Shown one piece after another: positions 44,175-54,434 of a DNA stretch of 64,000 nt; position 1 is the stretch's first letter; each line of letters starts with the position of its first letter. Position numbers and translations under genes: made by a program. Source of the stretch: Fasciola hepatica (Eukaryota; Platyhelminthes; Trematoda; Plagiorchiida; Fasciolidae); contig CANUEZ040000165.1 of assembly GCA_948099385.1 (NCBI GenBank), positions 8,340,001-8,404,000 of the forward strand, in the 5' to 3' direction. The notes under the pieces are model-generated. The model did no database searches and was not told where the DNA came from. It saw only the letters and a list, made by a program, of their open reading frames with translations.

Positions 44175-44510
44175 GTGAATATCCCATTTTAGATAAGATT
44201 CACCCGTCAGTTCACAAGTACACTTCCCCTCTCTCAGAAAATATCGAGGCTGCACATGAAAACTTGAAAGATGAACTGGTGTGGGTAATGTTCACAATCA
44301 AAGAACCAAACGTCCATTTTTCTTTTAGAAACAGACCCGCCGGATGTTGTCATAGATGCTATTTTGTCACAACGTGGAGATCCGTTGTTTTCTTTCCCCG
44401 TGCACTAACGGCTTCAGGCCGGAATCATTCTTCGTATGAAAAAGAATTGATGCGATTGCTGAGGCTGTTCGAAAATGGTGACACTGCCTAGTTGGTTCAA
44501 ACTTCCGAAT
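44175..44510 (+). pseudogene. Gypsy RNase H relic (Gypsy-2 lineage)
   Basis: It reads SEYPILDKIHPSVHKYTSPL, then NIEAAHENLKDELVWVMFTI, then in the next frame ETDPPDVVIDAILSQRGDPL (the TDAS-type start of RNase H). After another shift it reads RALTASGRNHSSYEKELMRL. This is what should follow the RT fragment at 40020-40690. The RTE relic J in between therefore probably interrupted one older Gypsy copy. Confidence 0.6.
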
Positions 44511-44862
44511 ATTCACTGGTCATAGGTGAGTAGCCTTACATAAAACAGACAGCAACGATGAAATACGACACAGAATAAAACTCTGATGCCATAGCTTCTA
44601 TGTAGTACGTAGCACATGAAAATATGGTGTTCACGAAGATTCTCGATTCCGTATTATATGGTCCGCGGGCTCTGTGAGACTAAAGGGGCTTCACAAGTCG
44701 TTATCATTCACGCATGGTTCATTTGCTGCACTGTCAGATCAAGCAGCATGCCGACCGGAGTACAGAATCTCAAAAACACTACCGCCCAATGGTCAGTTTG
44801 TGCATAACTAAAATCAAGATTCTGCCAATAACCCACTGGAAATCCTATTTAGGTTAAGGCAC
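44511..44862. other. No recognisable gene
   Basis: Short unassigned interval between the Gypsy relic and the 3' end of the full-length RTE. Confidence 0.5.
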
Positions 44863-44880
44863 CATCATCATCATCATCGT
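44863..44880 (-). repeat. (GAT)n 3' tail of the RTE element
   Basis: On the minus strand ACGATGATGATGATGATGG closes the element. The same TGTACGATGATG terminus recurs at 38401 (-), 37916 (-) and 63807 (+), so it defines the family's 3' end. Confidence 0.85.
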
Positions 44881-45061
44881 ACAGCGTTAAACAGTAGGGC
44901 AAGCCCCACTGACCACTGCCTTTCTCACCATGTTGCACGTTGAATTAAAAAGTATGAATATACAAGATGGACAGGGAGTGGACCTATATGGGTGGGAAAA
45001 GGAAACAATGCCCTAGTGGCCAACACACGGAATACAGTCTAACTGTACAAACACACATCGA

Positions 45062-48000
45062 TCAGTCATTCTGATTCGATAGAAAGTGACAACACGATCG
45101 CCACTGTTCGCGGTTCGCAGCCATATCCTTCAGTGTCTCCAGCCAACTGGTAGACGGATCTTTTGGACCCCAACCACGAAGACGTGAAGCACCTACTTTT
45201 CCTAAGTTTGCTGTACATTTTCTCATTCCTCGCTGCCACGTCATCTGTTGACCTCCACGTGGTTTCTTCCACTCCCTAGGAGGGGCGGAGAATAGGACAC
45301 GGTACGGTAGACGTGTGTTTGCCATACGTAACACGTGTCCCAACCAACGAAGTCTACTAAGTTGGATACGCTGTGACAAAACGTTCTCTGAATTAGTACC
45401 CAATACTCGCTTTCTTACCTCATCGTTGCTTACTCGGCTATTCCACCCAATCCTAGCGATACTACGTAAACATCGATGGTCGAAAACCTCAAGACGACGA
45501 ATATCTTCTGCACGCAGACTCCAAGTTTCGCAACCATACAACAAAACTGAACGCACAGTGGCACAATACACACGATCTTTCAACTTCAGTGAAATATCGG
45601 ATCGGCGCCACAAGTGCTTCAGTCCAGCGTACGCCGCTCGAGCTTTGGATATCCGCGTACTCACCTCTACTACTGTGCTCCCATCCGTCGTCACGCAGCT
45701 ACCGAGGTAGGTGAAGTGATCGACAACTGCCAGCACCTCCCCGTCGAGCATCAAGCTCGGAATCGTTGACGTCCAGTCTTGTAACATCATCTTGCACTTT
45801 GAAGGTGCAAAACGCATGCCGAATGGAGCTACAGCTCTTGCGAGATTATCTAGTGCACGCTGAGCATGTTCCGTGGATTCGAACAAGCAGACAACGTCGT
45901 CTGCGTAATCCAGGTCACATAGCTTTTCACTATCTCCTAGTTCGACGCCTACATCCTGAAGATTTTGCAGCGCACTCTCCATTATTTCGTCCATGACGAA
46001 GTTAAAAAGGAATGGAAACAAAGGGCATCCCTGCCGAACACCACTGGTCGTTTCGAACCGACCGGATAGTTCACCGTAAACCCTTACGCGGCCAGAAGTA
46101 TGAGAATACAATGATCTCATTAGGTTCACGAACTTCTGGGGCATACCTTTTCGATGAAGAGTACTGAAAAGCGATGTTCGATCAACTGAATCGAAGGCGC
46201 CTTTCAGGTCTAAGAAAATCATTATTGTTGGTCGGCGGTGCGTGTGACGCGTTTCAAGTAGTCGGCGAAGAGTAAAAATCTGGTCGATGCATCCTCGACC
46301 TGGGCGGAATCTAGCCTGCTGTTCGCGGACATTCCTCTCACGAGCCGGTGTAAGACGGTGCAGCAAAATCGAAGCTAATACTTTGGTGACTATCGGCATT
46401 AAGCTAATCCCGCGATGATTACTGCAATCATTGCGTATTCCCTTCTTGAAGATGGGAACAATCAATGACTCGCTCCATATTAACGGAATACGCTCCGCGT
46501 TCCAAATGTCACGGAGCAAGGCGGTAAGTGATTTTATCAACGCCTCACCACCCAGTTTGAAAAGAACTGGAGGAAGTTCGTCGGGACCTGCCGCTTTCCC
46601 CCGCCTTAGTAATCGAATACATGACTCGACTTCTACTTCTGATGGGGGCTCAAGTGATACCACCCAAGAAGTCACAGTTGTTGACACGGGAGTAACTACA
46701 CTAGCGTGCGGCCAGCTAAACTGTTCCTTGAAGTACTCGGCCCATCGGTCAAGCCTTTGCTGTTTGTTATGGATGGGTTCTCCATTCCTATTGCAAATCG
46801 CTTCACTGACCTGAGTTCGCCGTCCACTGGTGTCACAAATAAGTTTGAACAGTCTTTGACTGTTACCTGAAGCAGCTGCCACTTCCATTTCTTCGGCTAC
46901 ATTGACCCACCAATTTTCGCGATCCTTCTTAAGGCTTCGCGTAACTTGTCTTTGCAGCTTTCTCCGCATCTTATTCATCTCCTTACGGTTCGAAAGCTGA
47001 CGCTTTTGCTCCATTATACTCAGCGACTCTTGCGAGATCCAGTGTCTTTGATGGACAACGGATCCAGGACCACAGGCAAAACCTGCTGCAACGTGCATCG
47101 CCTGTTTGATATGAGACCAATGCTCATCTACATTACTGTTCTCCGTGGATCCTAGCTCATGTGCTAACTTCTGCTCATAACGGGTGCAAACGTCTGGATC
47201 ACACAAACGTTGCACGGCTAATCGGGTTTGCGGTTTGCGACGATGGCCATGGAGCTGGAGAGATAATCGCATTAAAACTAAGGCATGGTCCGACTCTATG
47301 TACGTGGACCAGTAAGATCTACAGTTCTGAACAGAACTGCGCCACCGGTAGCTTACGGCGATATGGTCAATTTGACTAAAAGTACCTGTAGAGTTAGAGC
47401 GCCATGTCGCTGTGCGACGCGAGCTGTGTCGGAAATTTGTGCTAGACAAGAACAATCGATTGTCTGCACAAAATTGGAGAAGCCCATCCCCGTTATCTGT
47501 ACGCTCAGCGGGTAAAGCACAACGCCCACCTAAACAGGCTTCTGACACACTGAGTTTGCCAACTTGTGCATTGAAGTCACCAGCCAGCACTGCAATGTCG
47601 GAACCTTTACTGCTGCGAACGAGAGTGGCGAGGGCATCATAGAACTCATCTTTCTGCAAGTCTGAGCTGCAGTCCGTTGGGGCGTACGCCGAGATCACGA
47701 ACAAATTGCGTTTAACACAACTATCCTTTCGAACGCCGACTGACCCTTGGAGTCTCACAGCACATAAACGACTGTTAACAGGAATCCAGTCTAATAGGGC
47801 AGCCTCAGCCTTGTCAGTCAAGACAATTCCTACACCACGTTGACCCACAGCTCTAGCTGCTTCGTCTCCTGAGGTGCGCAGAATATACCTCGATGAGATA
47901 CCAGGAGCAGTTAGCTGAATTACATTGCTCGAATCCTGGATACGCGTTTCGCTTAAGCAGCAGACATCAATCTTCAGAGAGTTCATTGTGAGGGCTAGGC

Positions 48001-48352
48001 ACGCCTGCTGACCGACCTGCATGAGTGTACGCACGTTGAAGGAGCCGAGATTCAGAGGCTGACGGGGCTTGAGAAAATGTGAGTTACCAGACAGAGGATT
48101 ATTCCCGACACTGTTTGACAGTGAATCGTTGAGAGTATCGACCGTGTTATCAATGGGAGCATTATGGGTGGATAGATGGGGCAAAGAGGGATGGTTAGGG
48201 ACAGAAGACAAAGGTTGAATAACAGAGAGGGATCTCTGAGCAGTAGCACACTTATCACTACCCACCCCGCTCGATGCAATGGGCAGCGCGGTCCTGATTA
48301 GCCTGCGCGACGACCGATGCAGTATGGAATTCTTTGTAGTCGTGCAGTTCAT
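45062..48352 (-). CDS. Endonuclease-reverse transcriptase of the RTE element
   Basis: The open frame extends 13 codons further upstream, but the first in-frame ATG is at 48352, giving 1096 residues. Positions below count from that Met. An unstructured Ser/Pro/Asn-rich leader covers 1-100. The APE-type endonuclease (about 100-365) has SFNVRT (N106), LSETRIQD (E135), YAPTD, VLAGDFNAQVG (D259, N261) and ESDHALV (D355, H356). The RT (about 625-890) has IVPIFKKG, GISLMPIVTKVLAS, FRPGRGCIDQI, FLDLKGAFDSVD (D715, D721), GVRQGCPLFPFLFNF and YADD (816-819). The C-terminal domain has YLGSCVTTDGS, LLYGCETW and LRWLGHVLRM. All catalytic residues are present and no stop or frameshift interrupts it, so it may encode an active enzyme for target-primed reverse transcription. 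Antisense frames over it are shadows. Confidence 0.92.
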   Translation of the reverse strand: MNCTTTKNSILHRSSRRLIRTALPIASSGVGSDKCATAQRSLSVIQPLSSVPNHPSLPHLSTHNAPIDNTVDTLNDSLSNSVGNNPLSGNSHFLKPRQPLNLGSFNVRTLMQVGQQACLALTMNSLKIDVCCLSETRIQDSSNVIQLTAPGISSRYILRTSGDEAARAVGQRGVGIVLTDKAEAALLDWIPVNSRLCAVRLQGSVGVRKDSCVKRNLFVISAYAPTDCSSDLQKDEFYDALATLVRSSKGSDIAVLAGDFNAQVGKLSVSEACLGGRCALPAERTDNGDGLLQFCADNRLFLSSTNFRHSSRRTATWRSNSTGTFSQIDHIAVSYRWRSSVQNCRSYWSTYIESDHALVLMRLSLQLHGHRRKPQTRLAVQRLCDPDVCTRYEQKLAHELGSTENSNVDEHWSHIKQAMHVAAGFACGPGSVVHQRHWISQESLSIMEQKRQLSNRKEMNKMRRKLQRQVTRSLKKDRENWWVNVAEEMEVAAASGNSQRLFKLICDTSGRRTQVSEAICNRNGEPIHNKQQRLDRWAEYFKEQFSWPHASVVTPVSTTVTSWVVSLEPPSEVEVESCIRLLRRGKAAGPDELPPVLFKLGGEALIKSLTALLRDIWNAERIPLIWSESLIVPIFKKGIRNDCSNHRGISLMPIVTKVLASILLHRLTPARERNVREQQARFRPGRGCIDQIFTLRRLLETRHTHRRPTIMIFLDLKGAFDSVDRTSLFSTLHRKGMPQKFVNLMRSLYSHTSGRVRVYGELSGRFETTSGVRQGCPLFPFLFNFVMDEIMESALQNLQDVGVELGDSEKLCDLDYADDVVCLFESTEHAQRALDNLARAVAPFGMRFAPSKCKMMLQDWTSTIPSLMLDGEVLAVVDHFTYLGSCVTTDGSTVVEVSTRISKARAAYAGLKHLWRRSDISLKLKDRVYCATVRSVLLYGCETWSLRAEDIRRLEVFDHRCLRSIARIGWNSRVSNDEVRKRVLGTNSENVLSQRIQLSRLRWLGHVLRMANTRLPYRVLFSAPPREWKKPRGGQQMTWQRGMRKCTANLGKVGASRLRGWGPKDPSTSWLETLKDMAANREQWRSCCHFLSNQND

Positions 48353-48712
48353 GGGAGATGTTGGACGGGTACTGATAGGGTGTCCAGCCACAAAGCAGGA
48401 GAACGATTAGGGTCCTCATCCAAAGCCTTTAGTTCTGACAAGAACCTATCCGCAAGGCAGCGGGATGGCTTAGTGGAAGCCCATTTGCTTGGATCAATTA
48501 TTCTTCCACTGGTTTTTCCGACTGAGTTGCTAGCTCAAATCAACCCCCAACCTGGAGGACCAGGAGACTGGACTTCGTCTGACCTCTACCCATTGACCTG
48601 TCAGGTATGATTGCATCTCCGGCTTAAGGAAGCCATCCTGTATAGCTCTTTGGGTCATAGAGGCGCGCAAGCCATCACACCACGTCAAGGTGCAGTCTCG
48701 TCGTGACGATAG

Positions 48713-51700
48713 AACACTGATTTCAAGGGAACACTGTCATCCAGCAGTAAGAAAAGTAATTGCGTATCACAACTGATGAATGCCCACAATTTCCTTCATT
48801 TCTATGCCCCAATATGACCACTGCTGCTATTATTATTCATCTTTTATTTGCTCAGTTCCGTATGCCCTCCTACGACTACTCTGATGGAGGCTCTCCATTC
48901 AAGTCAGATGAATTTCAGCGCATGCCACGATTCAGAACCAACTATTTCACTATCGGACATTACGCATTCAATACAAAGACGGTGACATTACCTGACTCTC
49001 ATCATATATACCGCTGGGTTCCCAAGTCAAGAGAAACAACCCACAGTAAAGAACTCGCCCGGATAATCCAATAAAAAGAAGTACTTGATGGGCTTTCATT
49101 CAGCCCGGGGTGAATGTATTATGTCGAGCTCTCACTGTCATAAGCGAATCCCACTTCTCCAACGTCATCGCCTTTTTCTTCCAACAAACACATCCAAGCC
49201 GTTGCAGTAAACAAAGTCTTTGCCGTGGGCTTTTTATCTCCTCGCTCAAACCTCTTGAGTCTGCAGCTGTCCTTCGATAGTTTAGTACAATAACGGAAAA
49301 AAGAGTATTGATGAGACCTCATTTACGATTTTTCAGGCACGGCAGCGAAAACTACCACGTTTTTTTCTATTTAGACTCTCGGTTTAGCCTACTCCGTTGC
49401 TTCCAAATGAGACAAACATGCGGTGAAGAAAAATTCCAAGTGGTACATATACTAGAAGCAAACGAGCGCAATTAGTTGGGTCATAAAGCTACTAAACCAA
49501 TCTAGCTTAGTCAGAGGCATACCAAACGCCGCGTTGTTTCGTCCAAATAAACGAGTGCAATTAGCAACTCATTAAAAGTGCAACAGAAAAGAATGGCATC
49601 ACAGCCACAGAGGATTACAACAGAATCGAAGCAAGTTCAAAGAACTTTCACTCCGAGTGGCGGTCCGTATAAGACCTATTACGTGCACGGACAACCGATT
49701 TCAGTTCAAATCAGCCAGTTTCGTAACATAATCCATAAGCCCGTTGACGAAAGATGTGGTCCGACTGCAATGTAGCATATTTTTGATTAGAAAAGACAGG
49801 ATAAGTTTTTTACCCCAAGATTGTCCATGAGAGAAGAGAAACCGACGAACGGACATAACGTTAGAGCAGGTCAAACTACGGCGGCGTTGCCGACCATTTA
49901 AGTTGGCCAATGATGAAGTTCGATACTCAGACCTGATAGCGCAGAATCGCCTGACAAAACATCTACTGACTCTAAAACTCGGCCACTGCAGGCGGATAAA
50001 TTAAATGCTGGAGTAATAGCATTTTCACAGTACTGTACGAACCCGTTGGGGCAAAACGGAAGAACACCAAACTGCAGTGATCATGAATCAGTTCAACCAA
50101 CGGAGACGTGCATTGCGAACGCACCGACGTAAACCTCATCGTTGCACACGGATCAGGGATTTTTGCTGTTGAAAAACGTGTCGAGATACCCACGACGTTG
50201 TAATTAGTAAGAATATAGAAAACCATGACCCGTGGACTGGAGCGTAAACTCTGTGCTCGAAAAATCGACCTTCTCGCTGTTCATGTCGCCGTGGGTAGTG
50301 CTCTCAAGTTTATAAGTTTTTCTCCTTAGCTAGCTAATGTGTACGTTAGGCCATCTAGGTCAGCAGACCTGCATGCTTCAATCTATCATCTCCGATAGCA
50401 TCGAGCTGTGGAAACAGTAAAAACCACAGCGCCCGAGTGGGACGTTTGTGACTGAAGAAACTGAACTGAACCAAATTATTGAACGAATCCGGCAACTTTG
50501 TCGAACTTGGTTACACCGGATCTCAGTGAAGCACCGCATAATTTGTTTATCACTTTTGAAAAACTTCAATGCTTACGTAAGAAGAGCTGTCCACAATGAA
50601 AGTGGAAAACCGAACCCACAAGATGTGGTTAGGACTATACGAAGGCTCTAACAGTGACTACGGGCATCGTCACAGACGCCGAAATTTCTATGAAATTACC
50701 AAAAACCAGTATACATCATGCAAACGAATCACTAAAAATCTCAAATTACGGAAACAGTCATAAGCAAACGGGCAGGACGAAACTGCACCGGGATCTTGGA
50801 CAATGTAGAAAAAAACTATATTTGTCTATAACATAAGAAAATGCTTTTTACAGAGATACAGCGCGAGAGAATGAATGGGTAAAGAGAAATAACTGCCTTG
50901 AACGCGAATACAATGGATCGAGGACGGCTAATGGTTTATCCGATGAACCGTTCTCAAATCATTATATGAACACATTCTGTGCCGGCAAGCAGAATGTAAC
51001 TGTTTGAGGAGTGGATCAGGGAACAAAATGGTTCGGGGAACGGGGGGTGCTGGTAGTGAGGAGGAAGACGATGCGATGTGACGGATTTAATGGTGTCGAG
51101 CATGATGTGGACTTCAAAAAAGAACGAAGACAACTGAGATCCCGGAACAACGGTTTTGAACATGCAAACGCGCATACACGCACAGAGATACGGTACGGAT
51201 GAGAGTAATAAACAGAACAAATACGTCTGCGTGAAAGCCTCATGTGTAGGAACATTGCTCGCCAAAAGTACCAGTATGCGAAGACGAGAGGAGTTGTGAA
51301 TGAAACCGGGAATGGGGTCATGAAATACATGCCACGCGAACATCCATGCGTGCACCTCTGCCTCTATGGATAAATATATGTATACGTTTATAGGTGTACG
51401 CATATTGAGTTGATGGTTAGGTATGCATGAATGCAGTTATTCAGTCAAATAAGTTTATATGAGGGTATACACGTGGAACGGCCATGTTGGTGAGACGGCG
51501 CGTAAGTTAGGATGCCCGCACAGAACGCGGGTGGAAGTCTGGATTTTTGACGAAGAGGCCACAAACGAAATAGGCTGTAGAGTGCGCTAACCAATGCATC
51601 TGCTCGAACCAGAACAGCGTCTTTTTAAAAAAAGGATAGAGATTAATGCCCAAAATCACGATATGCACGAATGCCAGGCTGAGACTGATACCTCCAGGCG

Positions 51701-53030
51701 CACGTGCATCGCATACCTAGCATGACGACTGAATCGACGAGAGGAAGTCTTGGGACGGTAGCGGTATGGATCATGTTACCCAACGTCGTGTCCACAAAAA
51801 ATGCTCTTTTTCGAGTCACTGATGCGGAAAACTGTATGGACGTTGAAAGTCTCCAGGGATACAAATCTGTGAACATAAACACACTGAGGACTTCATGGAA
51901 AGAAAAAACAGTACAGATTGCCAAATGAACCGGTGGCATGAACGAAGCTCGCCGCGACTTGAAACAAAATGAAATTAATTTGAGTGCATTAGGAGGACAA
52001 GGAGGATAAAGTTAGCGGATGAAAACAGCAGTCATTATTGTCATCCTGGTTATTGAGTTACAGAAGTCAAATGGAAAACAAAGCAAGGTGTGAAAAAGCA
52101 TAATGGTCTGCTGGGATGTCGCATGAGTGGACGGACAGAGTCGGAAGAGTGGGGTAAAGAAAAGGCAATTCACATGTTCACAGTGATTTCAACAGCATTA
52201 CTAGCACGCCCAATTAAATAGGTCCCAGATGTTCCAAGCTACGTTATTAACATCTTTGCGTTTTCCTTTTCGTCACAAAAAAGGAAGAGAAAGTAGCTAA
52301 AAAAACTGAGCGTTTTGTCATCATGATCATTGTGGCATAAGACAGCATAAGAGCTGAAATTAAACAAAAAAATTGACAAATAAATGATTCCCCTAAGGGG
52401 CGCGTAATCAGATGCGGATAAACAATGGGAACATGTGGTGTATGCCTAGCGGAAGGACGAGGAGCAGTATTAAAAACCAACTTCCCCGGGATGAGCACTA
52501 CAAAGTTAATGTGGACTGGTTAGATGCTTCCCAAAAAGCCATAAAGGTTGACGATGAAAGGAGGGACGGTCGATAACGAGGTCAGGAACAAAATGCGTTC
52601 TGCTATACAGTGTGAAAATGGAAGAATGCACAAATGATCGATTTAACCAGAAAGCCACGAAAAAAGAAGTGCATAGATTAAATACAGGTTGAGAGATAGG
52701 GTCGGAGTGGGACTGGTGAGATCACATCCAAGTGCTGAAAGCTGAGCGAAAATGAACCCAAAAATTCCAGGCGAAGAGTAGGATACGTAATCGGAGAATT
52801 ATGGTAAGGGGCAAAGAATAGGCTTTGGGATGCAACAGCGAAACGGGACACCACACATGAAATGGACAGTGGATCTGTTGACAATGAAGTTGAATGTATA
52901 CACTTTGGAAATCAGCAAAATTTTGGTGCGGATTGGAGTGTACGCGTCCAGCATTCCACATTCGCTTCCTATGGTCGCGTAACACGAATAAACCAACGTA
53001 TCAGACAACAACTAGTGAACGTGTTCTATA
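48713..53030. other. 4.3 kb without recognisable gene
   Basis: No retroelement or conserved host domain is readable. Open frames are short; the longest is 149 codons on the minus strand (50954-51403) with no domain. The interval lies downstream of the zinc-finger gene, which reads toward it, so its 3' UTR must start here. From about 51000 to 52980 the plus strand is visibly purine-rich. I could not place a poly(A) signal with confidence. Confidence 0.45.
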
Positions 53031-53033
53031 GGG

Positions 53034-54434
53034 TTACATTTGTGAAGCGGCCGTGTGCGGCAAATAATATGGGGAGAAGAAAATGCTTGGCGACGGCTGC
53101 AAGACGTGCAACACTGGGGTGGTGTTTGAATCACTGGAAGGTAGCTGGCTGGCAGTCAGATGTGTGGTTTGTGGATGCTGAGCGGTAGTTTGGGGCACAT
53201 TCTGGTGATGGGATTGCTGTTGTTGTTGCTGTTGTTGGTTTGAGTCGGAGCCTGCAGTCACAAGTGTACTTGCTCCGTGAAACGGATGGTGGTGGGAATG
53301 GGTGTTGGACAAGGCTGTGGAACTGCTCTCAGTGGTGTCTGCACCGGGTTGCGACTGACTGCTGAACAGAGGAACAGTGACAAACGCTGGCGTACCTGCA
53401 GATGAGACCGAGCTGACTGCAGTGGTATTGATTTGCTGGGGAGTCGTGCTAGCCACAGACAACTGATGAGTGGTCGGTTGACTGGGTGAGATCGTCAAGG
53501 TAGAAAAATGGGATCCAGACAACATAGACTGAGATTGTGCGATACTAGACTGAATCAGCTGACCGGTGGTGGGATGTGTTTGTGTCACCGTACCCAATCC
53601 ACCTGTCCCACCGCTACAAGAGGTCAGAATCGGCCAGACCGCGGTTGCTGTTAGCTGATGCGAGAGGGGCACATGGGGATGGTTTTGTGAACTCTGGTCG
53701 GTTTCCAAGTGTTGTTGCTGGCCGTCGGGCATACCTAGCACGCTACCCATTGTCGAACCAGGTGGGCAGGCAACAGAAGGTAGACAGACTTGGTGCAGCG
53801 ATCCGCCTAAATCACCGGGAAGAATCTCCTCCACTTTGGTAACCGGGAGTAAAGTGATGGTGGTTGCTGACGTAGAGGTTACACCAAGTGTGTCTGAACC
53901 ATCACTCTTATTTGTGCGATGTAATGCCCCGCCGACAACCTCCTCCAAACTGGACAGACCGGTTACTGCTCCAGTGACACCATCACAACCCAAGTGATCC
54001 AGCCCTGTACCAGATAATAAAGCAATATTGCTGAGGGTGGCCGCGTTCAATTTGCTATGCGTTCGCCGATGATTAACCAGTGAGCCGTAGTGCTTGTATG
54101 ACCGATCGCACAGTTCGCATGAGAAGGGACGATCCAATTTATGCACGGCCGCATGTCGGACCAGGTAACCGCGCTGAGTAAACGCACGACCACAATCGAT
54201 GCATATAAACGGACGTACATTCGTGTGACAACGAAGATGCGCAGCTAGACGACACTGGAAAGCGAAACGTCGTGGGCATGCAGGACAGGGAAAATTGCAC
54301 GGACGACCTTTCCGGTCAAGGGGGACTGGACCACCAACTGCAGCAGCGGCTGCACCTGCAGCAGCGGCCGCTGCGTTTACATCAATACCTTCACTGAGAT
54401 TGATCCCGGCCAAAATGTTCCGGGTGCTTCCGTC
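53034..54434 (-). CDS. C2H2 zinc-finger protein, terminal coding exon
   Basis: The exon starts after a textbook acceptor (minus strand TTTGTCTGTTGTTCCGCATTTCAG split as tract and AG, exon from 54434). It codes 466 residues to a TGA/TAA-type stop at 53034. Numbering from its first residue, an alanine-rich tract covers 21-33. Three C2H2 fingers follow: C50/C53/H66/H70, C78/C81/H94/H98 and C106/C109/H122/H126, all with H-X3-H and joined by HTNVRPF and HKLDRPF linkers. The remaining 340 residues are low-complexity, rich in Ser, Thr, Gln and His, with a Q8 run 59 residues before the end. This is the build of a sequence-specific DNA-binding transcription factor with an activation or repression tail. 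I cannot assign an orthologue. The frame is open 41 codons upstream of the acceptor, but that part is intronic. Confidence 0.88.
   Translation of the reverse strand, partial: DGSTRNILAGINLSEGIDVNAAAAAAGAAAAAVGGPVPLDRKGRPCNFPCPACPRRFAFQCRLAAHLRCHTNVRPFICIDCGRAFTQRGYLVRHAAVHKLDRPFSCELCDRSYKHYGSLVNHRRTHSKLNAATLSNIALLSGTGLDHLGCDGVTGAVTGLSSLEEVVGGALHRTNKSDGSDTLGVTSTSATTITLLPVTKVEEILPGDLGGSLHQVCLPSVACPPGSTMGSVLGMPDGQQQHLETDQSSQNHPHVPLSHQLTATAVWPILTSCSGGTGGLGTVTQTHPTTGQLIQSSIAQSQSMLSGSHFSTLTISPSQPTTHQLSVASTTPQQINTTAVSSVSSAGTPAFVTVPLFSSQSQPGADTTESSSTALSNTHSHHHPFHGASTLVTAGSDSNQQQQQQQQSHHQNVPQTTAQHPQTTHLTASQLPSSDSNTTPVLHVLQPSPSIFFSPYYLPHTAASQM

Larger units (their letters stand above)
44863..48712 (-). 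mobile_element. Full-length RTE-clade LINE with intact ORF
   Basis: About 3.85 kb, oriented minus. The 5' UTR (about 48353-48712) is shared with the relic at 27957. A single long ORF is followed by a 200-bp 3' UTR (44881-45061) and a tail of five GAT units (44863-44880). The one-ORF layout with endonuclease and RT, a very short 3' UTR and a microsatellite tail fits the RTE clade, to which schistosome SR2 belongs. The 5' boundary is set by loss of similarity to the other copy and is approximate. I could not identify target-site duplications. With copy B only about 2% divergent, this family was recently active. Confidence 0.88.

Noticed and set aside
45315..45710. Plus-strand open frames across the intact RTE (also 46431-46814, 46946-47642)
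   Set aside because: They are antisense shadows of the long endonuclease-RT ORF. Similar plus-strand frames at 38855-39151 and minus-strand frames at 62692-63130 are shadows of other RTE copies.
50954..51403. 149-codon minus-strand open frame
   Set aside because: Composition reflects the purine-rich plus strand; no domain, no splice context. A 104-codon frame overlaps it in another register.
51485..51570. tRNA-like segment near GGCCATGTTGGTGAGACGGC
   Set aside because: The B-box position reads GGGTGGAAGTCT and no cloverleaf can be formed; no similarity to the SINE family in this window.
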